Source of the DNA: DATCRE01 sp964235605
Lineage (GTDB): Bacteria > Bacteroidota > Bacteroidia > Cytophagales > Cyclobacteriaceae
Length of the DNA stretch: 44,412 nt
Reading direction: 5' to 3'
Assembly: GCA_964235605.1 (NCBI GenBank)
Contig: CAXSCR010000040.1
Span: 1-44,412 of the forward strand
Shown: positions 13,726 to 22,145 of the stretch, one piece after another
Numbering within the stretch: the first letter of the stretch is position 1
Layout: every line of letters starts with the position of its first letter
The notes under the pieces: model-generated
Database searches by the model: none
What the model was told of the DNA's origin: nothing
Seen by the model: only the letters and a program-made list of their open reading frames with translations
Position numbers and translations under genes: made by a program

Positions 13726-16335
13726 ATGAATCGTTTTTATCTTAGAAGAAATTCCTTTTTAATTTTCGGCAGCTTGATGCTGGTGGTTGCTTGTGCTCCT
13801 GAAAATAACAGCTGGCTTGGCAAGGGTTATCATAATATAACTTCCCATTATAATGGATACTTCTATTCATTAGGCGAAATCACCAAAATAGAACAGACCA
13901 TTCTTAAGAGTCAAAGCGATGATTATAATCGCGTTCTTAAACTTTTTCCAGCCTTGGATACAGCCATGGCAAAAGGTTATGATAAAGAAGCGCAAGAGGC
14001 CATCAAGATGGCCTCCCATTCAATACAGCGTCATCCCAATAGTAAATGGACTGATGATGCTTACATTTTGGTTGGTAAGGCGAGACTCTACACAATGGAC
14101 TGGGGCAATGCCATTCAGACTTTTAAATATGTAAATTCAAAAAGTAAAGATCCTAATTCACGCCACCGGGCTATCATATATTTAATAAGAACATTTGTTG
14201 AGCATCAAGAATATGATAACGCGCAATCAGCTATTGACTTCCTCTTAAAGCAGAAACTTAACAAACCCAATCTCAAAAATTTCTATCTAGAAAAGGCATA
14301 CTTCCACCAGACTCAACATGATTACAGTAACATGGTTAAAAGCCTAACCAAAGTTGATAACCTATTGAAGAAGAAAGATAGAAATGGAAGAATCTATTTT
14401 ATCATTGGCCAAGTCTACCAGAAACTAGGTCTTGAGTCAGAGGCATATAGCTATTATAGAAAATGTCTCGCTACCAATCCTGAGTATGAAATTGATTTCT
14501 ATGCTCGGTTGTATCTTGCTCAGGTTACAGAAATATCACATACAAAGAATATCAACGTGGCTTATAAATCCTTTAAAAAACTTTTAAACGATGGCAAAAA
14601 CAAAGAATTTAAAGACAAGATATACTACGAGATGGGTGTGTTTGAGCTGAAACATAAAAATTTAAAGCCAGCAATAACTAACTTGAAGATTGCTGTTCGC
14701 ACAGGCAAGAACAGTCGTGTTGATGGAGAAGCCTATTTGTTGTTAGGAGAGATCTATTATGATACACTAAAGAATTACGAATTGGCGCAAGCCTATTATG
14801 ATAGTGCACTCAGCTCCTTACCGCAAGACTTTGATGGTTATGAGGCCATAAAATCAAGAACAGCAATACTCAATGAATTTGTTAAAAATCTAAAGATAAT
14901 ACAATGGCAAGACAGCCTATTAACATTAGTGAGCCTTGACTCTGTTACGCTGCGAAGTCGTATTGACGCTTCATTAACTGCTAAAAGAATTTCCGATGAA
15001 AAAATGGCACTTCAAAATAAGCGTAACTCAAATCGTATTCAAATAAATGCCAATAATAATAACAATCTTTTTGGTGATACAGAAGATGAAAATCAAGAGA
15101 CACAATCGCAATCCGATTGGTATTTTGGAAACACTTCAGTGATAGCCCTTGGCCAGAATGAATTTTCAAGGGTATGGGGTAATATTGTATTAGAAGATAA
15201 CTGGCGTCGTTCACAAAGAGGAGGGAATGCAAGTGAATTAACCAGTCTTACCACCCCAGATGCCGTAAGCGATAGTGTAGCACAAGTAGCGCCAACGGCC
15301 AAAGTTGATCCGGTTGATGCGGAGTACGCCCGTGTTAATCAAGAGCTTCCAAGAACGAAAGAACAAAGGGAGCAAGCCTTAAGTAAAATAGAAGATGCTT
15401 ACTATGCATTGGGTGATCTCTACTATTTCAAACTACTAGAAAAGCCCGATGCCGTTACGTGGTATAAAAAGTTAATGCAACGCTTTCCTGAATCAGAATA
15501 TACACCCGAAGTACTTTATAAACTTTATCTCATTGCAAAAGAAATAGACACTAAACATGCGGAAGAGTACGCTACACTTTTAAAGCTAAAACATCCACAT
15601 TCTACTTTTGCTAAAATTCTGCTTAATCCAAATTATTTGAAAGAAAATGGTGAAGCAATTGAGAGACAAAAAGTTCTATACAAAACTGCCTACCAGAAAT
15701 ATCAGGCTGGCGATTATGCACAGGCTAATCAAATTATTAATGAAGCAAAAGCATTGGCAGAAGAGTCATTGTTTATTCCTAACTTAGAATTATTGAAAAT
15801 TATAATAATGGCTGAGGTTGAAGATATAAACAAGTATCAATACGCCTTAGATTCTTTTATTAAACTAAATCCCGATGCCGAAGTGACCTCTTATGCAAAG
15901 ACGTTACTTAATACATCAAGGGAATTTCAACAAAAACAAGAGAAGCAAAATGGCATAGCTTATATACGCTCTTTTGAGGAGTCTCATTACTTTGTGGTAC
16001 TCTCTAACACGGATGAAAAAATTGATAATCTTGTTTCAGTGGCGTTAGAAGGTTTTAATAAGGATAACTTCGGCGACCTGAAACTTAAAACAAGCAGCCT
16101 TGTGTTTAATGACGAGTATGTTATTAATATGGTTGCAGAATTACCACGGATCAGCTTTGCCTTAGAGTATTACAAAACATTTATCGACAAGCTGCCGGAA
16201 TTGACTGCTTTGCAAAATCATAAAATCTCTACTTTTGTGATTACGAAAGATAACTTCGATATTTTTTACCGAACCAAAGGCTTACATGAGTACTTCAAAT
16301 TCTTCGAAAAGAACTATCACACAGAAAATCAATAA
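13726..16335 (+). CDS. porW: T9SS-associated TPR lipoprotein, PorW/SprE family
   Basis: Large TPR lipoprotein of about 869 aa linked to the type IX secretion system and gliding in Bacteroidota. I start it at the ATG at 13726 rather than the TTG at 13711. The ATG gives a clean lipoprotein signal (MNRFYLRRNSFLIF..., lipobox VVAC, Cys near residue 23). The family signature follows the Cys: NSWLGKGYHNITSHYNGYFY. TPR-like repeats cover the middle, with a low-complexity Asn/Gln linker near residues 445-470, and a second helical repeat region follows. Its stop overlaps the penicillin-binding protein gene by 50 nt. Family assignment rests on signature and size; fairly sure. Confidence 0.85.
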   Translation: MNRFYLRRNSFLIFGSLMLVVACAPENNSWLGKGYHNITSHYNGYFYSLGEITKIEQTILKSQSDDYNRVLKLFPALDTAMAKGYDKEAQEAIKMASHSIQRHPNSKWTDDAYILVGKARLYTMDWGNAIQTFKYVNSKSKDPNSRHRAIIYLIRTFVEHQEYDNAQSAIDFLLKQKLNKPNLKNFYLEKAYFHQTQHDYSNMVKSLTKVDNLLKKKDRNGRIYFIIGQVYQKLGLESEAYSYYRKCLATNPEYEIDFYARLYLAQVTEISHTKNINVAYKSFKKLLNDGKNKEFKDKIYYEMGVFELKHKNLKPAITNLKIAVRTGKNSRVDGEAYLLLGEIYYDTLKNYELAQAYYDSALSSLPQDFDGYEAIKSRTAILNEFVKNLKIIQWQDSLLTLVSLDSVTLRSRIDASLTAKRISDEKMALQNKRNSNRIQINANNNNNLFGDTEDENQETQSQSDWYFGNTSVIALGQNEFSRVWGNIVLEDNWRRSQRGGNASELTSLTTPDAVSDSVAQVAPTAKVDPVDAEYARVNQELPRTKEQREQALSKIEDAYYALGDLYYFKLLEKPDAVTWYKKLMQRFPESEYTPEVLYKLYLIAKEIDTKHAEEYATLLKLKHPHSTFAKILLNPNYLKENGEAIERQKVLYKTAYQKYQAGDYAQANQIINEAKALAEESLFIPNLELLKIIIMAEVEDINKYQYALDSFIKLNPDAEVTSYAKTLLNTSREFQQKQEKQNGIAYIRSFEESHYFVVLSNTDEKIDNLVSVALEGFNKDNFGDLKLKTSSLVFNDEYVINMVAELPRISFALEYYKTFIDKLPELTALQNHKISTFVITKDNFDIFYRTKGLHEYFKFFEKNYHTENQ

Positions 16336-18634
16336 GGTTCTTATTTATCAACATCCATGGTTAAAGAAAATTGTCCAGGGCATCTGGATTGCTTTCTTCT
16401 GTGTGGTTATTGGTTTCCCGCTATATATATTTTCGGTAAATATAAATTTATTCGGTTTGTTTGGCGGCAGACCTAGCCTTAAGGAAATCGAAAATCCAGA
16501 GAATGATCTTTCTTCCGAGATCGTGTCGGCAGATGGCGTTTCCCTTGGTCGCTATTTTCGTTATAATCGAAGTCAGGTAACATACGACCAGCTCTCTCCA
16601 GACCTAGTAAACACTTTTTTATATTCTGAAGATCATCGCTTTTATGATCATTCAGGCATGGACTTTTGGGCTTATGTGCGTGTTCTCTGGGGCCTCATGA
16701 CATTTCATGCTGAAGGCGGTGGGAGTACCATTACACAGCAGCTTGCAAAAAATCTATTCACTAAAAATGAAGAACTAAACCTAGATGGCCCACTCGCTAA
16801 ATTGGGTAACCTTCCTAGTCGTGTCATTCAAAAAACCAAAGAGTGGATTATCTCTGTAGAGTTAGAAAGAAACTTTACAAAGGAAGAGATCATTGCTATG
16901 TACTTAAACACCACAAATTTTAGCAGCAACGCTTATGGAATTAAAGTGGCCGCTGAAACTTATTTTAATAAACAGCCCGATAGTTTAAATATTCAAGAGT
17001 CTGCGGTTCTTGTTGGTATGTTACAGTCTGTTACCATGTTTAACCCACAGCGTAACCCTGAAAATTCATTACGCAAAAGAAATGAAGTTCTTGCTAAGCT
17101 TTACTACAAACATAATTACATCAAGACGCAGGCGGCTTATGATTCAATTAAAGCACTTCCTATTGTCTTAAAATATCAAGTTCAGAATCAAAATGAGGGT
17201 CTTGCCACCTACTTCAGAACGGTAATACGTGAAGATCTTATGACGTGGTGCAAAGAAAACGGGTACGACCTATGGGAGTCTGGTCTTAAGATCTATACAA
17301 CCATAGATAGCAGAATGCAGAAGTATGCAGAAGAAAGTGTTAAAGAGCACATGACGAAACTGCAAAAAGAGTTTATAAAGCAATGGAAGAATAAAAAGAG
17401 AAATCCATGGGTTGATGATGAAACAGGAGAGGAAGTAAAAAACTTTCTTCCACGTAAAATCAAACGTACAGAAGCGTATCGTAACTTAGTTCATAAGTTT
17501 GGCGTTGGTTCAGATTCAATTGACATACTGTTGAATAGAAAAAAACAGATGACCGTTTTCTCTTGGAAAGGTGAACGTGATACCTTGTTCAGTTCAATGG
17601 ACTCCCTTAATTATTATAATCATTTTCTTCAGACAGGTATGATGGCCATGGATCCGTCTAGCGGCGCAATCAGAGCATGGGTAGGCGGTATTAATCATAA
17701 GCATTTTAAATACGATCTTGTTAAACAAGCCACGCATCAACCAGGCTCGACATTTAAACCTTTTGTTTATGGTACCGCTATTGAAGCGGGTTACTCACCA
17801 TGCAAAGAATTGTATGATATATCGCCCACGATTAAAGTGTCAGGAACTACTTGGTCTCCATTAAATGCAGATGGCACGCGGGGTTCAGGTAGAAAACTAA
17901 ACTTACGTCAAGCAATGGCAGAATCTTTAAATTCAATTACTGCGCAAGTAATGGAGTTGGTGAAGCCAGAAAATGTGGTTGAGTTTGCTAAAAGATTAGG
18001 CATTAGTACGGAACTCGATCCGGTGCCTTCTTTATGCCTTGGTACAAGCCCGGTAACTTTGTATGACATGGTTGCGGCCTATTGTGGTTTCGTAAACCTC
18101 GGTATACATATCGATCCCTATTACATTACTCGCATCGAAGACAAACATGGCAACATTATACAGAGCTTTGTTCCGAAAACTCGTCAAGTATTAGATGAGC
18201 AGACTGCCTATAAAATGGTCTACATGCTTAAAGGTGGCGTGGAAGAAGCACTTGGAACATCCCGCGGCTTAAGTCATGATCTTAAAGTTAATAATGAAAT
18301 TGGTGGAAAAACTGGAACTACCAATAATGCATCAGATGGTTGGTATGTAGGTATCACGCATAATTTAGTAGCTGGTGTTTGGGTTGGTGGCGATGAGCGT
18401 AGCATACATTTTCCTTCATGGGAATTTGGTGCGGGTACCAAGTCAGCACGGCCTATCTGGGATAAGTTCATGATGAAGATTTATGCACATCCAGAAACAA
18501 ATTATCCGAAGGGATATTTTAAAACACCAGCATCTGGTTTAGGTGGTATGAATCTCAATTGCGCTTTATATAACGCTACGGATACAAATCAAAAAAATCA
18601 AGATGAGATTACTCGTGATGACTTTAATCAATAA
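16286..18634 (+). CDS. Class A penicillin-binding protein (PBP1A type)
   Basis: Bifunctional peptidoglycan polymerase and cross-linker, 782 aa. Short cytosolic N-terminus, one membrane helix (about residues 28-52), a GT51 glycosyltransferase domain with catalytic Glu115 in EDHRFYDHSG and GGSTITQQLAKNL, then a transpeptidase domain with the S-x-x-K motif GSTFKP (Ser488), SLN, and KTGTT (Lys675). Its ATG lies 50 nt inside the PorW-like gene, with no better start before the membrane helix. The next gene is convergent; the stop codons abut. Confidence 0.95.
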   Translation: MSTSNSSKRTITQKINKVLIYQHPWLKKIVQGIWIAFFCVVIGFPLYIFSVNINLFGLFGGRPSLKEIENPENDLSSEIVSADGVSLGRYFRYNRSQVTYDQLSPDLVNTFLYSEDHRFYDHSGMDFWAYVRVLWGLMTFHAEGGGSTITQQLAKNLFTKNEELNLDGPLAKLGNLPSRVIQKTKEWIISVELERNFTKEEIIAMYLNTTNFSSNAYGIKVAAETYFNKQPDSLNIQESAVLVGMLQSVTMFNPQRNPENSLRKRNEVLAKLYYKHNYIKTQAAYDSIKALPIVLKYQVQNQNEGLATYFRTVIREDLMTWCKENGYDLWESGLKIYTTIDSRMQKYAEESVKEHMTKLQKEFIKQWKNKKRNPWVDDETGEEVKNFLPRKIKRTEAYRNLVHKFGVGSDSIDILLNRKKQMTVFSWKGERDTLFSSMDSLNYYNHFLQTGMMAMDPSSGAIRAWVGGINHKHFKYDLVKQATHQPGSTFKPFVYGTAIEAGYSPCKELYDISPTIKVSGTTWSPLNADGTRGSGRKLNLRQAMAESLNSITAQVMELVKPENVVEFAKRLGISTELDPVPSLCLGTSPVTLYDMVAAYCGFVNLGIHIDPYYITRIEDKHGNIIQSFVPKTRQVLDEQTAYKMVYMLKGGVEEALGTSRGLSHDLKVNNEIGGKTGTTNNASDGWYVGITHNLVAGVWVGGDERSIHFPSWEFGAGTKSARPIWDKFMMKIYAHPETNYPKGYFKTPASGLGGMNLNCALYNATDTNQKNQDEITRDDFNQ

Positions 18635-19645
18635 CTAAGAAATTGCCTTACGCTTAATAATCGTTGAACTAATAACCAATGATAGTGCACCCATAACAAT
18701 TATAATGGCAGTTTGCCATCCATGAAATATAAACGTGAAGGCAATAGCATCAGATTCGGGTATTAGATAGAGAAATACTAATCCTTTAGGAACCAACACA
18801 TGATAAGAGCCGGCGCCACCAGGTAGTGGAGCCGCCATAGCGATTGAGCCAATGGCAAATAAACTTAATACTGCTTTAAAGCCAAGCGATTCAGTTTGCG
18901 GAAAGGCTAGGATGACGGTATAACTCATTAAAAAATATAAAAGCCAAATGAGTATAGAATGAAAAATAAATAAGGCTTTATTCTCAAGCTTGAATACAGA
19001 AAGTAATCCGGTTTTAAATCCCAACCACGTTTTAGAAATAAACGCAGCAACTTTTTTACTTCTTTTTATAATTATATAACCTATAATTGCCATAACGAGT
19101 ACGCCGACCAATAAATATAACAACATAAGTACTTTTGAGTTTTGACTCGAGGCACTCCATGGCAATGTGTCTATGAAAGCAAGTAGCTTGCTGTACTCTA
19201 CTATAAATGCCAAAGCAATAAGAATAATAAGGCAGAACAAATCCACAATTCGTTCTACTACCACAGTACCGAAAGAAACCTCCACTGGTATTTTATCCAA
19301 CTTATAAAGGTTATAACATCTTGAGACTTCACCGCCACGCGGCACAACGAGGTTAACCAAATAGCCGATCATTAATGACAGAAAACTGTAGCTTAATTTC
19401 GTTTTATAACCGGTTGGTACAATGAGCATTCGCCAACGCTCAGCACGCACAAGATGACTAAGTGCTGCTAAAATGGCCATAAGAAATAGCCAGCCTTTGT
19501 TCGCGCCTTCCCAAGTTTTAAGAAGATAGTTCCACTTATCCTCACCATTTTCGCCGTCTAAACCCCGCAAAGAAAACCAGATTAAGAAAATGGTAGCCCC
19601 AAAAATTAAGACATATTGGATGAAAGACTTAAAACGTGAAGACAT
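18635..19645 (-). CDS. Lysylphosphatidylglycerol synthase TM region/UPF0104 flippase-like protein
   Basis: 336-aa inner-membrane protein with about eight helices. It shows the family marks of the LPG_synthase_TM/AglD-like group: an early RAERWRMLI segment, NLVVPRGGEVSRCYNLYK (motif PRGGEVSR), and a late PLPGGAGSYH loop. The group is thought to flip or modify lipids, but the substrate here is unknown. It probably runs alone, since panD-panC upstream are 137 nt away. Confidence 0.85.
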   Translation of the reverse strand: MSSRFKSFIQYVLIFGATIFLIWFSLRGLDGENGEDKWNYLLKTWEGANKGWLFLMAILAALSHLVRAERWRMLIVPTGYKTKLSYSFLSLMIGYLVNLVVPRGGEVSRCYNLYKLDKIPVEVSFGTVVVERIVDLFCLIILIALAFIVEYSKLLAFIDTLPWSASSQNSKVLMLLYLLVGVLVMAIIGYIIIKRSKKVAAFISKTWLGFKTGLLSVFKLENKALFIFHSILIWLLYFLMSYTVILAFPQTESLGFKAVLSLFAIGSIAMAAPLPGGAGSYHVLVPKGLVFLYLIPESDAIAFTFIFHGWQTAIIIVMGALSLVISSTIIKRKAIS

Positions 19646-19684
19646 TTGTAGATTTTAAACATTTAAAAAATGTCCATAGACGAT

Positions 19685-19705
19685 GTCAATAGTCAATGGT
19701 CAATG
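19685..19705. repeat. Three heptamer units (GTCAATR)
   Basis: GTCAATA, GTCAATG and GTCAATG lie in series; on the minus strand they read as TTGACCA/TTGACTA units, one transition away from TTAACNA. The array lies between panD and the flippase-like gene, both on the minus strand. Confidence 0.85.
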
Positions 19706-19782
19706 GTAGGAATTACTCCCTCAATAATGTGTTTGTTGCAGCCTATGCTAAAAGCATTCGCAACTAAAAACACATTTCAAGC

Positions 19783-20130
19783 TCAAGGTAATTGATTATC
19801 CAGAGTTGGAAAAATAATGGTGGGTTTGAAGGTTTTCGCTTCCTCAAACTCCATTGATGCGTATGATATAATGATGACAATATCGCCTACTTGCGCTTTT
19901 CGGGCTGCGGGGCCGTTCATGCAAACCATACCTGTGCCTCGGGGGCCTTTTATAATATATGTTTCAAGTCGTTCACCATTATTAATATTAACAACTGTCA
20001 CCTTCTCTCCCTCTATAAAATTGGCTGCATTCATTAGATCCTCATCAATCGTAATACTTCCTACATAATGTAGTTCAGCTTGCGTTATCTTAGCCCTATG
20101 AATTTTTGACTTCAGTACCTCTATTCTCAT
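19783..20130 (-). CDS. panD: Aspartate 1-decarboxylase
   Basis: Makes beta-alanine for pantothenate and coenzyme A. 115 aa, synthesised as an inactive chain that cuts itself between Gly24 and Ser25 (YVGSITID) to form the pyruvoyl cofactor. The family motif NGPAARKAQVGD is intact, as are Lys9 and the RxxIT region. It is separated by 11 nt from panC upstream, and the two supply the two halves of one reaction. Confidence 0.97.
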   Translation of the reverse strand: MRIEVLKSKIHRAKITQAELHYVGSITIDEDLMNAANFIEGEKVTVVNINNGERLETYIIKGPRGTGMVCMNGPAARKAQVGDIVIIISYASMEFEEAKTFKPTIIFPTLDNQLP

Positions 20131-20141
20131 TAAGTTTTAGT

Positions 20142-20987
20142 CTAATCTAAAAACATATTATCAATCAACCGTACTTCACCAACGTAGCCTGCAATACAAA
20201 GAATGATTGGATTTTTTTTCTCTTTAACGCTATTCAAAAGATTTAAGTTTTTACTATCCGCAACTTCGAAGTACTCAAGGGCTATACCCTCAGTTTCCAT
20301 CTTCTCATTGACCAATATTTTAACTTCTGCAACTGATTTGTCTGAGATCAACGCCTTTTTAGCCGCAATTAAGGATTGGTAAAAAACTGTGGCTTTTACA
20401 AGTTGCGTCGCATTCAGGCGTAAATTACGTGATGACATAGCCAATCCATCTTTTTCACGCAACGTATCCACCCGATGAACAACTAAATCAAATTTTAACT
20501 CCTCTACTAACTTTTGTATTACTGCATATTGTTGCCAGTCTTTTTGTCCAAAATAGGCATTGTCTGGTTTAACAATGTTAAAGAACTTAGCAACAACAAG
20601 TGCTACACCACTAAAATGACCCGGTCTAAACTTACCCTCCATTACCTTTACTAAATCACCAAAGTCAAATTTTAATATAGATTCTTCCGTATACATTTCT
20701 TCATTGGTCGGAAAAAAGACAGCATCACAACCCGTTCTCTCTAACAAATCCAAGTCTCGTTCAAGCCTGCGCGGATATTTTAATAAATCATCAGAATTGT
20801 TGAACTGCGTAGGGTTGACGTAGATGGAACAAACCGTTAACTGGTTTTGTTTTTTGGACGCTTCGACCAAAGAAATGTGTCCCGCATGCAGTGCGCCCAT
20901 AGTAGGAACTAAGCCTATGGAGCTGCCCTGTAGCCTTTGACGCGATAAAAACGCTTTCAATGGGTGTATTTCCTTGAAAATCTCCAT
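20142..20987 (-). CDS. panC: Pantothenate synthetase
   Basis: ATP-dependent condensation of pantoate with beta-alanine. The 281-aa protein has the nucleotidyl-transferase motifs PTMGALHAGHISLV (HIGH-like) and MSSRN (KMSKS-like), and FGQKDWQQYAVI. I choose the ATG at 20987 (MEIFKEIHPL). A TTG seven codons upstream (21008) would add MPKPGPR, which is not typical and lies at or before the likely transcription start set by the TATCTTTG element. Forms an operon with panD. Confidence 0.96.
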   Translation of the reverse strand: MEIFKEIHPLKAFLSRQRLQGSSIGLVPTMGALHAGHISLVEASKKQNQLTVCSIYVNPTQFNNSDDLLKYPRRLERDLDLLERTGCDAVFFPTNEEMYTEESILKFDFGDLVKVMEGKFRPGHFSGVALVVAKFFNIVKPDNAYFGQKDWQQYAVIQKLVEELKFDLVVHRVDTLREKDGLAMSSRNLRLNATQLVKATVFYQSLIAAKKALISDKSVAEVKILVNEKMETEGIALEYFEVADSKNLNLLNSVKEKKNPIILCIAGYVGEVRLIDNMFLD

Positions 20988-21015
20988 TCTAGGCCCCGGT
21001 TTTGGCAAAAGGTCG

Positions 21016-21023
21016 CAAAGATA
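21016..21023 (-). promoter_or_regulatory. -7 element of the panCD operon
   Basis: TATCTTTG on the minus strand fits TAnnTTTG exactly and lies 29 nt upstream of the chosen panC ATG. No TTG at the proper -33 distance. It is back to back with the promoter for the divergent GT5-like gene. Confidence 0.5.
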
Positions 21024-21043
21024 TAGGGAAAACTGAAAATTAG

Positions 21044-21074
21044 TTGAAAAGGGGGGTATTTTTTTGTACTTTTG
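21044..21074 (+). promoter_or_regulatory. Promoter of the GT5-like gene (TTG-N20-TACTTTTG)
   Basis: TTG at 21044-21046 and TACTTTTG at 21067-21074 are separated by 20 nt, matching the Bacteroidota primary sigma consensus in both elements and spacing. The start codon at 21111 leaves a leader of roughly 30 nt. Confidence 0.75.
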
Positions 21075-21110
21075 TAGTTCTAATTACTGTTCTACTATAA
21101 ATTTATAGAT

Positions 21111-21911
21111 ATGTCAAAACTCCGTGTCCTTTATGTAGCCAGTGAGATAAATCCTTTCCTTCAAACATCTGAAGTAGCTGATTTTGTACGGAAACTGCCT
21201 CAGGCCATGCAAGAAAAAGGTATGGAGATCAGAATTCTTGTACCTCGTTTTGGAATTATTAACGAACGAAAAAACAGGTTACATGAAGTAGTAAGGCTTT
21301 CTGGCATTAACATTTCCGTTGGTGATGAAGAAAAGCCGTTGATTATAAAAGTTGCATCCATACCAAATGCAAAACTTCAGGTTTATTTCATTGATAACGA
21401 AGATTACTTTCACCGTAAGTCTGTTTTTCATGATAAAGAGAACAAATTCTACGAAGACAATGATGAACGCGCTATCTTCTTTTGTAAAGGCGTAATTGAA
21501 ACAGTAAGGAAACTAGGCTGGGCTCCTGATATAGTTCATTGTAATGATTGGATTACCAGCTTTATACCTTTGTATTTGAAAACCACGTACAAAAACGATC
21601 CGTTGTTTAAAAACACCAAAACTGTTTTTACCATATATGATAACTCTTTTAAACATAAATTTAAAAGTAGCATCTTAGATAAAGTAAAAATGATAGACAT
21701 TGAAGACAACATGTTAGGCAATTTAAAAACTGCTGACTTCGAAGGCTTTATCAAGTTGGGTGTTGAGTTTGCTGATGCGGTACTTGCTGCAGGTGAAACT
21801 AAAAAGCTTGAAGGATTCTTTAAAACTATTAAAGAGAAGAAAGTGGAAACCATCAGTGAAGAAGATTGCACTGAGTCATATTTCAACCTCTACAATGAGT
21901 TAGTTAGTTAA
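21111..21911 (+). CDS. Stand-alone GT5 N-terminal (glycogen/starch synthase-like) domain protein
   Basis: 266 aa that match only the N-terminal half of glycogen synthase (GT-B fold): LRVLYVASEINPF at the start, RILVPRFGIIN, YFIDNEDYFHRK, WAPDIVHCNDWITSFIPLYLK. The C-terminal nucleotide-binding half is absent. The ADP-glucose contact normally reading KTGGLADV is replaced by LQTSEVADFV, losing the key Lys and Gly-Gly. It is therefore probably not a glucosyltransferase; a binding or regulatory role is possible. Such truncated proteins beside panC are common in Bacteroidota as I recall. Own promoter and terminator, so monocistronic. Confidence 0.85.
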   Translation: MSKLRVLYVASEINPFLQTSEVADFVRKLPQAMQEKGMEIRILVPRFGIINERKNRLHEVVRLSGINISVGDEEKPLIIKVASIPNAKLQVYFIDNEDYFHRKSVFHDKENKFYEDNDERAIFFCKGVIETVRKLGWAPDIVHCNDWITSFIPLYLKTTYKNDPLFKNTKTVFTIYDNSFKHKFKSSILDKVKMIDIEDNMLGNLKTADFEGFIKLGVEFADAVLAAGETKKLEGFFKTIKEKKVETISEEDCTESYFNLYNELVS

Positions 21912-21938
21912 TTCGATTAAAATTTTAAATAATTTTTG

Positions 21939-21973
21939 AAGGGGCAACACATAAAAGTGTTGCCCCTTTTTTT
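21939..21973 (+). terminator. Intrinsic terminator of the GT5-like gene
   Basis: GGGGCAACAC (21941-21950) and GTGTTGCCCC (21957-21966) form a perfect 10-bp GC-rich stem with a 6-nt loop, followed by seven T. Extends by two A-T pairs. It lies 28 nt after the stop codon. Confidence 0.97.
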
Positions 21974-22145
21974 GATGACGCCTACTGTGTTCGGCAACAC
22001 GGACTCTATAATCATTTATCTAAAAGCGCTTCTCATTCGTACGATAAACGTGTACCTTTTTGATGCCCATACCAATAACATTGCGATATGGTTTTTAATT
22101 AAAAGTGCCGTAAAATTGATATTCAAAGGAATAACATAAAAAAAT

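Noticed and set aside
21936..22139. 67-codon open frame between the GT5-like gene and glmS
   Set aside because: It begins inside the intrinsic terminator hairpin and has no coding character.
21974..22145. glmS ribozyme or riboswitch in the glmS leader
   Set aside because: No ribozyme core pattern was recognised, and the gap is AT-rich without convincing structure.
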